39,357 nt of DNA from Propionibacteriaceae bacterium (GCA_031266665.1 JAISAO010000006.1:1-39357), one strand, 5' to 3'. Shown: positions 24,342 to 32,377, counted from the stretch's first letter. Made by a program: numbers and translations. The notes: a model not told the origin generated them from the sequence alone.

Positions 24342-25400
24342 ATGTCGGATATGTCGGATATGTCGGACCGCCCCTTCTGGGCCGCTCGGGTCGAGACCGC
24401 CTTGGATCGTGGCGCCGAGCGGATGTTGCGGCGTTGGGGCTGGCACGACTGTGTCATCGGCTTCACCGGCTACGGCTCGACCAGCCGGCTGAGGGTCTTG
24501 GCCCGGATCATCTTGACCTCGCCCTCCCAGACGGTCCCGGGGTCGTTTCGGAGCGAGGCTTGGAACCGGCGGCGGGGCTGGCGCAACCTCTGGGCCACAC
24601 CCTGCGTCGAGCGGGCGGCCCGGCTGCGCGTTGGCGATGTGACGGTCGAGGTGACGGCCGACCGGGGGGGCTACATCGACGCCCGCGTCGATTGCCGGCT
24701 GTCGCCGGGCTGGCACCACGTCGCCATCGACACCGCCTCCGGCCAGACCCACCTGGCCCCCGTCCTGATCCTGGCCGACGACACCACCAGCGGGTTGATC
24801 TCCGACGTCGACGACACCATCTTGCAGAGTTTGATTCCCAGACCCCTGCTGGCGGCGCGGAACGCCTTCCTGACCCCGGAGTCGGACCGGCGGGCGGTCC
24901 CGGGGATGGCCCGGCTGTACCGCCAGATCCTGTCGCGGCGCCCCGACAGCCCGACCTTCTACCTCTCCACCGGATCGTGGAGCACCTTCCCCTTCCTCAC
25001 CCGCTTCACCGACCACCATGGCTTCCCGGGCGGGCCGATGCTGCTGTCGGACTGGGGGCCGACCAACACAGGTTGGTTCCCGGTGGGGCGGGCGCACAAG
25101 ATCAAGGCGCTATCGTCCTTGGCCCACGACTTCCCCCGCGTCCGCTGGATCCTGGTGGGCGACGACGGCCAGCACGACCCCGCCATCTACGCCGGCTTCG
25201 CCCAGCGCTTCCCGGACCAGGTCGAGGCCATCGCCATCCGCCAGCTCAACCCGGTCCAGTCGGTGCTGGCCCACGGCCTGCCGGGGGAATTGCTGGGCGA
25301 CGCCCGGCGGCCCGCCGCCGGCGCCGTGCCCTGGGCGCGGGGCTCGGACGGGGACCAGTTGTGGGCCCAGTTGGAGCCCCGACTGCGACCGGCGGACTGA
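24342..25400 (+). CDS. App1/DUF2183 phosphatidate phosphatase-like protein
   Basis: 352 residues. LISDVDDTIL (about 153-161) is the DxDxT HAD-type catalytic motif of the App1 family, followed by FYLSTGSWSTFPFLTRF, LLSDWGPTNTGWFP, HKIKAL and WILVGDDGQHDPAIY, all in the order found in that family. The N-terminal half contains FTGYGSTSRLRVLARI and a beta-sandwich-like stretch. Yeast App1 dephosphorylates phosphatidate; the bacterial substrate is not established. The start is ambiguous among three ATGs 9 bp apart (24342, 24351, 24360), which encode MSD three times. No signal peptide is seen, so it is probably cytoplasmic. Confidence 0.88.
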   Translation: MSDMSDMSDRPFWAARVETALDRGAERMLRRWGWHDCVIGFTGYGSTSRLRVLARIILTSPSQTVPGSFRSEAWNRRRGWRNLWATPCVERAARLRVGDVTVEVTADRGGYIDARVDCRLSPGWHHVAIDTASGQTHLAPVLILADDTTSGLISDVDDTILQSLIPRPLLAARNAFLTPESDRRAVPGMARLYRQILSRRPDSPTFYLSTGSWSTFPFLTRFTDHHGFPGGPMLLSDWGPTNTGWFPVGRAHKIKALSSLAHDFPRVRWILVGDDGQHDPAIYAGFAQRFPDQVEAIAIRQLNPVQSVLAHGLPGELLGDARRPAAGAVPWARGSDGDQLWAQLEPRLRPAD

Positions 25401-25527
25401 GCCTAAATCCACCGATCCTCAACCCCGACCCAATCATCCCTCAACCCTCTCGGACCCAACCCGCCCGCGCGTCGGCCCCAAGCCCCGAGGCGCCGTTGAC
25501 CACAGAGATCAGCCGTGGGCCGAGACT
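25400..25527. repeat. Degenerate copy of a small inverted-repeat element
   Basis: The gap 25401-25705 holds no supported gene. AGCCTAAATCCACCGAT (25400-25416) matches 15 of 17 bases of the terminal repeat seen at 32079 and 38795. The far end (about 25511-25527) is only weakly complementary. The first base is the last base of the App1 stop codon, so the element may serve as its 3' end. The remaining stretch to 25705 holds the parC leader. Confidence 0.45.
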
Positions 25528-25705
25528 GAAGGGCCGGGGTGGAAGCGGGACTCGCCGGGCGAGGCCGGGGCTCGCCGACGGGCGGCCGGTGGCGACTCGC
25601 GCTAACCTGGCCGGCGACCGGGAGACGACTACGGGCGGCCCGGGGATGGGCGGCCCGAACGCCCCGGCGACCGCAGACCAGCCGTGACAAGGAGCAGATG
25701 AGCCG

Positions 25706-28153
25706 ATGGCAGCCAAGACGACCGGCCGCGACGAGGACTTCGAGCAGCGGATAGTCGACGTCGAGGTCTCCCAGGAGATCGAGGCCAGCTATCTGGAGTA
25801 CGCCTACTCCGTGATCTACTCCCGCGCCCTGCCCGACGCCCGGGACGGCCTCAAACCGGTCCAGCGGCGCATCCTCTACTCGATGGACCAGCTGGGCATC
25901 CGCCCGGACAAGCCCCACGTCAAGTGCGCCCGGGTGGTGGGCCAGGTCATGGGCGTGCTCCACCCCCACGGCGACTCGGCCATCTACGACGCCCTGGTGC
26001 GGATGGCCCAGCCCTGGTCGCTGCGCCTGCCCCTGGTCGACGGCCACGGCAACTTCGGCTCGCTCGACGCCTCGCCGGCGGCGATGCGTTACACCGAGTG
26101 CCGGATGGGGCCGGCGGCGGCCGCCATGACGGCCGACCTGGACTGCGAGGTGGTCGACTTCCGGCCCAACTACGACGGCCGCGAGTCGGAGCCGGTGGTG
26201 CTGCCGGCGGCCTTCCCCAACCTGCTGGTCAACGGGGCCGCCGGCATCGCCGTCGGCATGGCCACCAACATGGCGCCGCACAACCTGATCGAGGTGGTGG
26301 CCGGGCTGAAACACCTTCTGGACCACCCGGAGGCCTCGCTGGACGACCTGATGCGCTTCGTGCCCGGCCCCGACCTGCCGGGCGGCGGCAAGATCATCGG
26401 CCTGGACGGCGTCCGCCAGGCCTACGCCAGCGGCCGGGGGGCCTTCCGGGTGCGGGCCGCGGCCCGGATCGAGCAGGTCTCGCCGAGGCGCAAGGGCATC
26501 GTCGTGACCGAGCTGCCCCACCTGGTCGGCCCGGAGAAGATCATGGAGCAGATCAAACAGCTGCACGACAAGAAAGCCATCCAGGGGGTGGCCGACGTCA
26601 AAGACCTGACCGACTTGAGCCACGGGCTGCGCCTGGTGATCGAGATCAAGAACGGCATCAACCCCGAGGCCATGTTGGAGACCCTGTTCGCCAAGACCAA
26701 GCTGGAGGACTCCTTCGCCATCAACAACGTCGCCCTGGTCGAGGGCCAGCCCCGCACCCTGGGGCTGGTCGAGCTGATGCGGGTCTATCTGGACCACCGC
26801 CTGTCGGTCAGCCTGCGCCGCGCCCAGTTCAAGCTAGCCCGGGCGGCCGAGCGCCTCCACCTGGTGGAGGGGCTGCTGATCGCCATCCTCGACATCGACG
26901 ACGTCATCGCCATCATCCGCCGCTCGGACGATGTGGCCGAGGCCCGGGAGCGGTTGAAGCAGGCCTTCGACCTGGACGACCCGCAGGCCAACCACATCCT
27001 CGACCTGCAGCTGCGCCGTCTGACCCGGCTGTCCAAGTTGGAGCTGGAGAAGGAGCGGGACTCGTTGCAGTCCCAGATAGCCGAATTGTCGGAGATCATC
27101 GCCTCGCCCCAGCGGCTGCGCCAGGTCGTGGCCCAGGATCTGGACGAGGTGGCGCGGCGCTTCGGCACACCGCGCCGGACCGTGCTGCTGTCCGGCGCGG
27201 GCCAGCCGGAGGCCAAGGCGGCGGCCGCCCAGCCGATCGAGATCCCGGACGGCCCGGCCCTGGTGGCCCTGGGGGCGGCCGGCCTGGTGGCCCGCCTCGA
27301 CACCGCCGACAGCCCCGGGGCGGGCGGTCCCAGAGCGGCCCACGATGTGGTCTTGTCGGCCGTCCGCAGCACCACCTTGGGCCAACTCGGCGTCTTGACC
27401 TCGCTCGGCCGGGTGGTTCGCCTGCAGGCCATCGACCTGCCCTCCATCCCGCCCACCGCCGGGGCCGTCAACCTGCAGGGCGGGGCGCCGCTGTCGGAGC
27501 TGGTCGAACTGGCCCCAGGCGAGCGCCCCCTGGGGCTGACCGCCCTGGGGGCCGACGGCCCGGGCTGGGCCTTCGGCACCCGCCGGGGGGTGGTCAAACG
27601 CACCGCCGTGGAATTGTTGTCCAAGCCGGCCTGGGAGCTGATCCGCTTGGACGAGGGCGACGAGGTGGTCGGCGCGCTCGAGTTAACAGAAGGGGCGAGC
27701 GACTTCGTCTTCATCACCTCGGACGCCCAACTGCTGCGCTTCCCGACAGCGGCGGTCCGCCCCCAGGGGCGCGGCGGCGGCGGCATGGCCGGGATCAAGC
27801 TGGCGCCCGGGGCCGAGGTGGTCTTCTTCGGGGCCGTCGACCCGGGCGAGGCGGAGGTGGTGACGGTGGCCGGCTCCTCGGCCGCCCTGCCCGGGACCGA
27901 CGCCGGCACGGCCAAGGTGACGCCCTGCGACCTCTACCCGGCCAAGGGCCGGGCCACCGGCGGCGTCCGCTGCCACCGCTTCCTCAAGGGCGAGGACCGC
28001 CTGCTGCTGGCCTGGGCCGGCTGGGCCCCGGCGGTGGCCACGGCCGCCAGCGGCTCCCCCATCGTCTTGCCCACCCCCGACTCCCGCCGCGACGCCTCCG
28101 GGCTACCGGTCCCCCAGCCGATCGCCGCCATCGGCGCCCGCCGGCTGGACTGA
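25706..28153 (+). CDS. parC: DNA topoisomerase IV subunit A
   Basis: 815 residues. [28 protein letters not shown] opens the breakage-reunion domain, [17 protein letters not shown] (86-102) is the quinolone-determining region with Ser91 and Asp95 at the usual sensitive positions, and MRYTECRM carries the active Tyr129. A long coiled coil (near 430-480) and a C-terminal pinwheel follow; QGRGGGG near residue 690 is a relaxed GyrA-box. The wording of the N-terminus matches actinobacterial ParC better than GyrA, but a gyrase-like paralogue is not excluded. parE is not in the window. AGGAG lies 11 bases before the ATG. Confidence 0.92.
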   Translation: MAAKTTGRDEDFEQRIVDVEVSQEIEASYLEYAYSVIYSRALPDARDGLKPVQRRILYSMDQLGIRPDKPHVKCARVVGQVMGVLHPHGDSAIYDALVRMAQPWSLRLPLVDGHGNFGSLDASPAAMRYTECRMGPAAAAMTADLDCEVVDFRPNYDGRESEPVVLPAAFPNLLVNGAAGIAVGMATNMAPHNLIEVVAGLKHLLDHPEASLDDLMRFVPGPDLPGGGKIIGLDGVRQAYASGRGAFRVRAAARIEQVSPRRKGIVVTELPHLVGPEKIMEQIKQLHDKKAIQGVADVKDLTDLSHGLRLVIEIKNGINPEAMLETLFAKTKLEDSFAINNVALVEGQPRTLGLVELMRVYLDHRLSVSLRRAQFKLARAAERLHLVEGLLIAILDIDDVIAIIRRSDDVAEARERLKQAFDLDDPQANHILDLQLRRLTRLSKLELEKERDSLQSQIAELSEIIASPQRLRQVVAQDLDEVARRFGTPRRTVLLSGAGQPEAKAAAAQPIEIPDGPALVALGAAGLVARLDTADSPGAGGPRAAHDVVLSAVRSTTLGQLGVLTSLGRVVRLQAIDLPSIPPTAGAVNLQGGAPLSELVELAPGERPLGLTALGADGPGWAFGTRRGVVKRTAVELLSKPAWELIRLDEGDEVVGALELTEGASDFVFITSDAQLLRFPTAAVRPQGRGGGGMAGIKLAPGAEVVFFGAVDPGEAEVVTVAGSSAALPGTDAGTAKVTPCDLYPAKGRATGGVRCHRFLKGEDRLLLAWAGWAPAVATAASGSPIVLPTPDSRRDASGLPVPQPIAAIGARRLD

Positions 28154-28194
28154 GCCCAGCGGCCCTGGCCGCCGGTTTGAGCGGGACCGCGCTA

Positions 28195-28218
28195 CCCTAC
28201 TTGTAGGGACTGTAGGGA
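28195..28218 (+). promoter_or_regulatory. Operator-like repeats before the AbrB-type antitoxin
   Basis: CCCTAC-TT-GTAGGG (28195-28208) is an inverted repeat, and TGTAGGGA occurs twice in tandem (28202-28209 and 28211-28218). They lie just before the ATG at 28231 and overlap the likely promoter, as expected for an autoregulated toxin-antitoxin operon. GGAG at 28221-28224 serves as ribosome site. Confidence 0.6.
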
Positions 28219-28230
28219 TAGGAGAAGCCG

Positions 28231-28506
28231 ATGGCGCAGCCGGTCTTGATCGAGGTGGCCAAAGTGATGCCTAAGGGACAAATCACGTTGCCCAAGGACA
28301 TCCGCCAGAAGCTCTCGCTGGACACCGGAGACCGGGTGGCGCTGATCTGGGACCAGGACCGGGTGGTGATGATGAACCCGGCCGTGTACGCCATGCGGAT
28401 GCTGCAACGGGATTTGGAGGGGGCCGCCGCCGAGGCCGGCTTCAACACCGAGGAAGACGTTTCCGACCACATCACTCAAATGCGCCGCCAGGCCCGGCGG
28501 GTGTGA
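28231..28506 (+). CDS. AbrB/SpoVT-type antitoxin (VapB-like)
   Basis: 91 residues. AKVMPKGQITLPKDIRQKLSLDTGDRVALIWDQDRVVMM (10-48) is a complete swapped-hairpin AbrB DNA-binding domain. The C-terminal part (MRMLQRDLEGAAAEAGFNTEEDVSDHITQMRRQ) is the usual toxin-binding helix plus tail. Its stop overlaps the GTG of a PIN-domain reading frame (GTGA), the standard vapBC arrangement. Since that toxin is cut off, this antitoxin is now an orphan or acts on a toxin elsewhere. Confidence 0.88.
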   Translation: MAQPVLIEVAKVMPKGQITLPKDIRQKLSLDTGDRVALIWDQDRVVMMNPAVYAMRMLQRDLEGAAAEAGFNTEEDVSDHITQMRRQARRV

Positions 28507-28604
28507 GATACCTACTAGACACCAATGTGCTGGTCTCAGGAATGGGAGAGTCCGAGTCCCGGGAATGGGAGAGTTCGAGTCCTGGGAATGGGAGAGTCGG
28601 CTAG
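28503..28604 (+). pseudogene. Truncated PIN-domain toxin (vapC remnant)
   Basis: The frame starts GTG and reads VRYLLDTNVLVSG, the canonical first strand and first catalytic Asp of VapC. After 12 codons the sequence changes into a 23-bp tandem array that is translated as low-complexity residues to a TAG. The other three acidic residues and about 115 residues of the fold are missing. The break falls inside the codons for VSG, exactly at the first array unit, so the array replaced the rest of the gene. Confidence 0.85.
28536..28600 (+). repeat. 23-bp tandem repeat array, copy 1
   Basis: GGAATGGGAGAG starts at 28539, 28562 and 28585, a strict 23-bp period, with near-identical linkers (TCCGAGTCC, TTCGAGTCC). 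The same unit, also three times at 23 bp, stands before the ATPase at 30056. The array abuts the stop codon of the next minus-strand gene at 28601. It is not a CRISPR array: units are contiguous and there are no spacers. Confidence 0.9.
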
Positions 28605-29737
28605 CCGGCGGTCACCGTCAACGTCGCCCGCTCCCGGCCCAAGTAACGGGCGTAACGGTCGGCCGCCTCGGCCAGCAGGGCCGGATCGGCTAAGCGGCGG
28701 GCCGCCCGGTCGAACCAGTTGACCGCGACGGGGACCGGCTTGTCCTGGGGCAGCCGTTTGAGGCCGCCGCGAGCCAAGGGGCGCCAGACGCCGGCGCAGA
28801 CGCCGTCCACCAGCACCACCGGCTTGAAAATGCCGTTGCCGCCGGGACAGATCAACTGGGCGTGGGCCGGGTCCAGCGTCAGACCGCGGTCGCGGTAGCC
28901 CAACAGGTGCTCGTCGAAGGCCGGCAACAGATCCACCCTGGGTGGCGGGGCCGCGGCGGCCGTGTCGTCGGCCAGGGTGGCGGCCATCCAGTAGACGCCG
29001 CCGTCGGCCGCCTCGACTTGGACCACACGGTCGCCCGCCAGGGCCAGGCCCTCTCGCACCTCGCGCTTGCCCAGCCCCGACCACCAGGCCAGGTCGTCCA
29101 CCGTGGCCGGGCCGTGGGAGTCCAGGTAGCGGGCCGCCAACTCGGCCAGCCCCTCATCGCGCCCCAGGTCGCGAGGCCGGGCCACCCACTCGTCGGCCAG
29201 GACCAGCAGCGGCTGGCCGTCGGCCACCGGCCCGAACAGCAGCGTGCCGGTCTGGGCCAAGATCCAGATCAGGTGGTACTTCCACTGGCCGGACAGTTCG
29301 ATCCCCCGGGCGGCCACCTCGTCCAGCAGGGCCTCCCGGTCGAGCGCCCGCCCGCCGGCCAGCAGCGCCACGACCTGTTCCCGCACCCGCTCGATCTGCC
29401 CCAGGTCGAGGCCAAGACGTGCCCGCCGCCGCTCGGCCGAGGCTCCCAGGACCTTGGCCGAGGTCAGCCGCTGGAGCCAGCCCACGTCCTCGGCCGGGCT
29501 GGCGTGCAAGGTGCCGCGCAGCGGCCACGACCGCACCACCAGCCCGTCTTGATAAGCCCGCTCGACCGCGCCCACGGCCGCGCCGGAACGCAGCCCCAAG
29601 GCCCAGCAGGAGGCCGGGAAGTCCTGGGCCTGCATGGCCAGGAAGCGCCGGGCCACGGCCGCCGGGCCGGCGGCCAGCCCGCCGTCCAACAGCGCTGAGC
29701 GCAACCGCAGGCGGAGCAGATCACGGTCACCGAGCAC
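28601..29737 (-). CDS. Winged-helix DNA-binding protein of the AlkZ-like (HTH_42) family
   Basis: 378 residues. LLRLRLRSALLDGG and RRFLAMQAQDFPAS open the protein; QAQ at 36-38 fits the catalytic Q-x-Q motif of AlkZ-type DNA glycosylases. VVRSWPLRGTLHASPAEDVGWLQRLT, WARPRDLGRDEGLAELAARYLDSHGPATVDDLAWWSGL and VDLLPAFDEHLLGYRDRG follow the family order. Family members such as AlkZ and YcaQ excise bulky or cross-linked alkyl adducts; here repair or self-resistance is inferred. GTG at 29737. Between two 23-bp arrays, it may be part of an inserted segment, and a 166-bp inverted-repeat element lies just upstream of its start. Confidence 0.88.
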   Translation of the reverse strand: MLGDRDLLRLRLRSALLDGGLAAGPAAVARRFLAMQAQDFPASCWALGLRSGAAVGAVERAYQDGLVVRSWPLRGTLHASPAEDVGWLQRLTSAKVLGASAERRRARLGLDLGQIERVREQVVALLAGGRALDREALLDEVAARGIELSGQWKYHLIWILAQTGTLLFGPVADGQPLLVLADEWVARPRDLGRDEGLAELAARYLDSHGPATVDDLAWWSGLGKREVREGLALAGDRVVQVEAADGGVYWMAATLADDTAAAAPPPRVDLLPAFDEHLLGYRDRGLTLDPAHAQLICPGGNGIFKPVVLVDGVCAGVWRPLARGGLKRLPQDKPVPVAVNWFDRAARRLADPALLAEAADRYARYLGRERATLTVTAG

Positions 29738-29746
29738 TCCCCCAAC

Positions 29747-29912
29747 CTAGTGGTCTGTCGCACCTAAAACGTCGGACTCGCGGTGTCGGACGACGCCGCT
29801 GGCGGCGTTGTCGTCACTCGGCGGGCGTCCAGTCCGCCTCCATCCTCCACCTTGCCACCGACACCACCCGACACCGCTCACCACCCAACTTTTAGACGCG
29901 ACAGACCACTAG
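29747..29912. mobile_element. MITE-like element with 23-bp terminal inverted repeats
   Basis: The left end begins CTAGTGGTCTGTCGC (29747) and the right end finishes GCGACAGACCACTAG (29912). Over 23 bases the ends are complementary apart from three positions (29747-29769 against 29890-29912). The 166-bp body has no coding capacity. It contains an internal imperfect hairpin (29789-29815). The termini end in CTAG, so a TA or CTAG target duplication is possible. No transposase is in the window, which makes it a non-autonomous element. Confidence 0.75.
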
Positions 29913-29956
29913 CGGCCAGCCGCCCCGGCCCGAGCGCCGCCGGCCCGGGACGAGCG

Positions 29957-29993
29957 GATCAGATCTATGTGATACCGCAATCAGAATCCGGGA
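29957..29993 (+). repeat. 37-bp direct repeat, left of DUF4143 ATPase 1
   Basis: Matches 31463-31499 at 35 of 37 positions. It includes GATCAGATCTATGT and ATACCGCAATCAGAAT. It leads straight into the 23-bp array, and its last bases (CCGGGA) are also the beginning of the first unit. Confidence 0.9.
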
Positions 29994-30056
29994 ATGGGAG
30001 AGTTCAGGCTCCGGGAATGGGAGAGTTCAGCTACCGGGAATGGTAGAGTCCAGCTG
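29988..30056 (+). repeat. 23-bp tandem repeat array, copy 2, forming the ATPase promoter
   Basis: Three contiguous 23-bp units (29988-30010, 30011-30033, 30034-30056), each beginning CCGGGAATGG. The third ends on the first base of the GTG start codon of the ATPase gene. Units one and two read GAGAGT where unit three reads TAGAGT, so only the last unit supplies a -10 box. Confidence 0.9.
30044..30049 (+). promoter_or_regulatory. -10 box of a leaderless promoter inside the array
   Basis: TAGAGT lies exactly six bases before the GTG at 30056. There is no Shine-Dalgarno. The same spacing is used at 675, 6050 and 34078. Confidence 0.6.
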
Positions 30057-31324
30057 TGGAGTACCGTCGGCGTGTCATCGACCAGACCCTTGACGAGGTG
30101 ATCGGCTCTCTGCCCGCCATCGCCATCGAGGGGGCCAAGGGGGTCGGCAAGACGGCCACCGCGACCCAGCGGGCGGCCGATGTCTTCACCCTCGACCACG
30201 AGGGCGTCCGGCAGACGATCACGCTGGCCCCCGAGTTGGTGCTGCAAGGCCGACCCCCGACCTTCATCGATGAGTGGCAGATGGTTCCCGCCGTCTGGAA
30301 CGAGGTGCGCCACGCGGTCGACGCCGGTGCCCCGGCGGGACGTTTCCTACTGGCCGGATCGGCCACGCCGAGCCCCGGCGCCCGCCTCCACTCGGGAGCG
30401 GGACGCATCGTCCGGCTGGTCATGCGACCGATGACACTGCCGGAGCGGGGCCTGACGACCCCGACCGTGTCGCTGGCCGCCCTGCTGGCCGGCGGCGGTC
30501 CCGACATCGCCGGCCGCGCCGAGTTGACCACGGTGGACTACGTCCGGGAAATCATCGCCTCGGGCTTCCCGGGCATCAGGGCGGCGGACGCGACGGCGCG
30601 GCCGTACCTGCTCGACAGTTACGTCGCCCGCCTGGTCGACCACGACATCGCCGAGGCCGGCGGCGCCGTCCGCCGACCCCAATCCCTGTTGAACTGGTTA
30701 CGGGCCTACGCGGCGGCCACCGCCACCACCGCCTCGTACACCTCCCTGCTCGACGCGGCCACCCCGGGAGACGAGGCCAAGCCGGCCAAGCAGACGGCCA
30801 CGGTCTGGCGCGACTTGCTCCAGCGTCTCTGGGTGCTCGATCCACTGCCGGCCTGGCTGCCCACCGCCTCTCACCTCAAACGGCTCGGCCTGGCCCCCAA
30901 ACACCACCTGGTCGACCCGGCGCTGGCGGCCCATCTGGTCGGCGCCACAGCCGATTCCCTGATACGCGGCCAGGGGCCGGCCCGCCCCGGTGACTCGACC
31001 TTTCTCGGCGCCTTGTTCGAGTCGCTGGCGGCCCAAACCGTGCGCGTGCTGGCCGAGGCCAACCGGGCCCAGGTCTTCCACCTGCGCACCCAGGGCGGCG
31101 AGCACGAGATCGATCTCATCGTCCGCCGCCCCGACGGCCAGGTGGTCGTGATCGAGGTCAAACTGTCCAGCGCCGTCCGACCGGCGGATGTCGCCCACTT
31201 GAACTGGCTGGCCCGCCAATCGCCACACGCCGTCATCGACCGGGTGGTCCTCAACACCGAGCAACGGGCCTACCGCCGACCCGACGGCATCGCCGTCGTG
31301 CCTCTGGGCCTGCTGGGCCTGTGA
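30056..31324 (+). CDS. AAA+ ATPase with DUF4143 domain, copy 1
   Basis: 422 residues from GTG at 30056. The N-terminus EYRRRVIDQTLDEVIGSLPAIAIEGAKGVGKT holds Walker A (26-33), FIDEWQ is the Walker B-like motif, and GSATPSPGARLHSGAGR is the sensor region of the AAA_14 family. The DUF4143 domain follows, and near the C-terminus EIDLIVRRPDGQVVVIEVKLS has the look of a PD-(D/E)xK nuclease-like core. Such proteins are numerous in host-associated Actinobacteria and Bacteroidota; their role is not known. It is related to the protein at 34949-36211. It is flanked by 37-bp direct repeats and preceded by a promoter-bearing repeat array, so it looks like a mobile cassette. Confidence 0.92.
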   Translation: MEYRRRVIDQTLDEVIGSLPAIAIEGAKGVGKTATATQRAADVFTLDHEGVRQTITLAPELVLQGRPPTFIDEWQMVPAVWNEVRHAVDAGAPAGRFLLAGSATPSPGARLHSGAGRIVRLVMRPMTLPERGLTTPTVSLAALLAGGGPDIAGRAELTTVDYVREIIASGFPGIRAADATARPYLLDSYVARLVDHDIAEAGGAVRRPQSLLNWLRAYAAATATTASYTSLLDAATPGDEAKPAKQTATVWRDLLQRLWVLDPLPAWLPTASHLKRLGLAPKHHLVDPALAAHLVGATADSLIRGQGPARPGDSTFLGALFESLAAQTVRVLAEANRAQVFHLRTQGGEHEIDLIVRRPDGQVVVIEVKLSSAVRPADVAHLNWLARQSPHAVIDRVVLNTEQRAYRRPDGIAVVPLGLLGL

Positions 31325-31338
31325 CGCAGGCCCAACGA

Positions 31339-31390
31339 CCAATCAACAACATTCACAGTTTTCAAGCAACAGAACACACGATTAGCGACC
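31339..31390 (-). repeat. Orphan copy of the ATPase 2 upstream region (52 bp)
   Basis: Matches 36221-36272 at 43 of 52 positions, including ATTCACAGTTT and CAACAGAA. At the other site this sequence lies directly upstream of a leftward DUF4143 gene. Here it points leftward into the 3' end of ATPase 1 and has no gene of its own, so it is a relic of a lost or replaced gene. Confidence 0.8.
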
Positions 31391-31462
31391 AGCCTCGCAC
31401 ACACCCCTCGAAGCCTCCGTCCGACCCCCGCCCGAGGCCGCCGCCCCACCGGCCGGCCAGGC

Positions 31463-31508
31463 GATCAGATCTATGTAATACCGCAATCAGAATACGGGAT
31501 TACATAGA
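31463..31508 (+). repeat. 37-bp direct repeat, right copy, extended to an inverted repeat
   Basis: 31463-31499 matches 29957-29993 at 35 of 37 positions. Unlike the left copy, it continues into ATTACATAGA (31499-31508), complementary to TCTATGTAAT (31470-31479). With CCG/CGG inside, the arms are 14 bases with one mismatch around an 11-base loop. It resembles an ATPase leader without a gene. The gap 31325-31542 contains this and the 52-bp relic and no gene that I can support. Confidence 0.88.
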
Positions 31509-31542
31509 AACCAACTCCTGTTCCCACGGTGTCAGGGCCTCG

Positions 31543-32067
31543 TCAAGTCAGTCGCGCCAGTAGGGCGGCCATCTGTGCGGGCGGCTCCGCCATGCCCCGG
31601 CCCACCCAGGCCGCGATCAGGTGGACGACACCCTGCTCGAAGAAGGCGCGGACGTAGTCCAACTGGCGGTCGTCGAGATCCGGGTACCGCTCCCGGCAGG
31701 CCCGCTCCAGCCGGGAGCGCTTGAAGGCGAAGAAACGCTCCACCAGCCTCGAGCCGGGCTGGAGCACGAGCTGGGCGGCGTCGGGATCGGCCGCCAACTC
31801 CCGCAGCACGACCAGCCCGAAGGTGTGGTCGTCCACGGCCTCCGCGCCGCGCAGCGGAGCGGTGAAGCGGTCGAACAACTCGTCCTCGACCTCCTCCAAC
31901 AGTTCGGCCGGGCTGGCGTAGTGCAGATAGAACGTGCCCCGGCTGAGGTCGGCCCCACGGCACAACTCGGCCACTGTGACAGCCGTGATCGGCTTGTTCC
32001 GCAAGGTCTCGATCAGCGCCTGACGCAACGCCAGGCGCGTGTAACGGGTCTTACGACTTTCCCGCAC
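31543..32067 (-). CDS. TetR-family transcriptional regulator
   Basis: 174 residues. The N-terminal HTH is complete (RLALRQALIETLRNKPITAVTVAELCRGADLSRGTFYLHYASPAELLEEVEDELF). The ligand-binding helical domain follows and ends QGVVHLIAAWVGRGM. GTG at 32067 is chosen because AGGAGG (32071-32076 on the minus strand) precedes it by a few bases; the longer frame to 32397 has no support. It is transcribed away from a metallo-hydrolase and a quinone reductase gene. The palindrome at 32332-32345 in front of those is its likely operator, so it probably represses them until a ligand binds. Confidence 0.92.
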   Translation of the reverse strand: MRESRKTRYTRLALRQALIETLRNKPITAVTVAELCRGADLSRGTFYLHYASPAELLEEVEDELFDRFTAPLRGAEAVDDHTFGLVVLRELAADPDAAQLVLQPGSRLVERFFAFKRSRLERACRERYPDLDDRQLDYVRAFFEQGVVHLIAAWVGRGMAEPPAQMAALLARLT

Positions 32068-32078
32068 ACGTCCTCCTA

Positions 32079-32235
32079 AGCCCAGATCCACCGATTCTCT
32101 ACTACCGACCGGCCCCATCCGGGCGCGCTGACGGCACCGCCGACGCTCAACGGACGTCCAGTCCGCCTTCACGCCGACGACACCGCCCACCCGCCTGACG
32201 CCGCTCGCCACGGAGACCATCGGTGGCTCAGGGCT
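32079..32235. mobile_element. 157-bp element with 17-bp terminal inverted repeats
   Basis: The ends AGCCCAGATCCACCGAT (32079-32095) and ATCGGTGGCTCAGGGCT (32219-32235) are complementary at 15 of 17 positions. The left end is identical to that of the 55-bp element at 38795. There is no coding capacity. It sits in the 310-base intergenic region 32068-32377, directly before the tetR ribosome site, and may carry part of that promoter. The interior shares CGTCCAGTCCGCCT with the element at 29747-29912. Confidence 0.65.
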
Positions 32236-32331
32236 GAACACTTCCCGGCGCGGCTGTCCGTTTCCGTCCACCGGCCACCCGTTATGGTCATGGCGCCTCT
32301 CGCCGGCCCAGATTAACATCATGTCAAGTAT

Positions 32332-32345
32332 TAGACACCTGTCTA
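32332..32345 (+). promoter_or_regulatory. Probable TetR operator
   Basis: TAGACA-CC-TGTCTA is a perfect inverted repeat with a two-base spacer in an AT-rich stretch (TTAACATCATGTCAAGTATT) upstream of the metallo-hydrolase gene. Its size and symmetry suit TetR-family dimers, and the only such regulator nearby is the divergent one at 31543-32067. Confidence 0.65.
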
Positions 32346-32377
32346 TTTCCACCGACTCCCAAGGAGGCCCGTCCGAT

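Noticed and set aside
28536-30056. CRISPR array formed by the 23-bp repeats
   Set aside because: The units are contiguous with no spacers, only three per array, and no cas genes are present.
31321-31563. 80-codon frame downstream of ATPase 1
   Set aside because: It runs through the 52-bp and 37-bp repeats, has no ribosome site, and its residues reflect repeat sequence.
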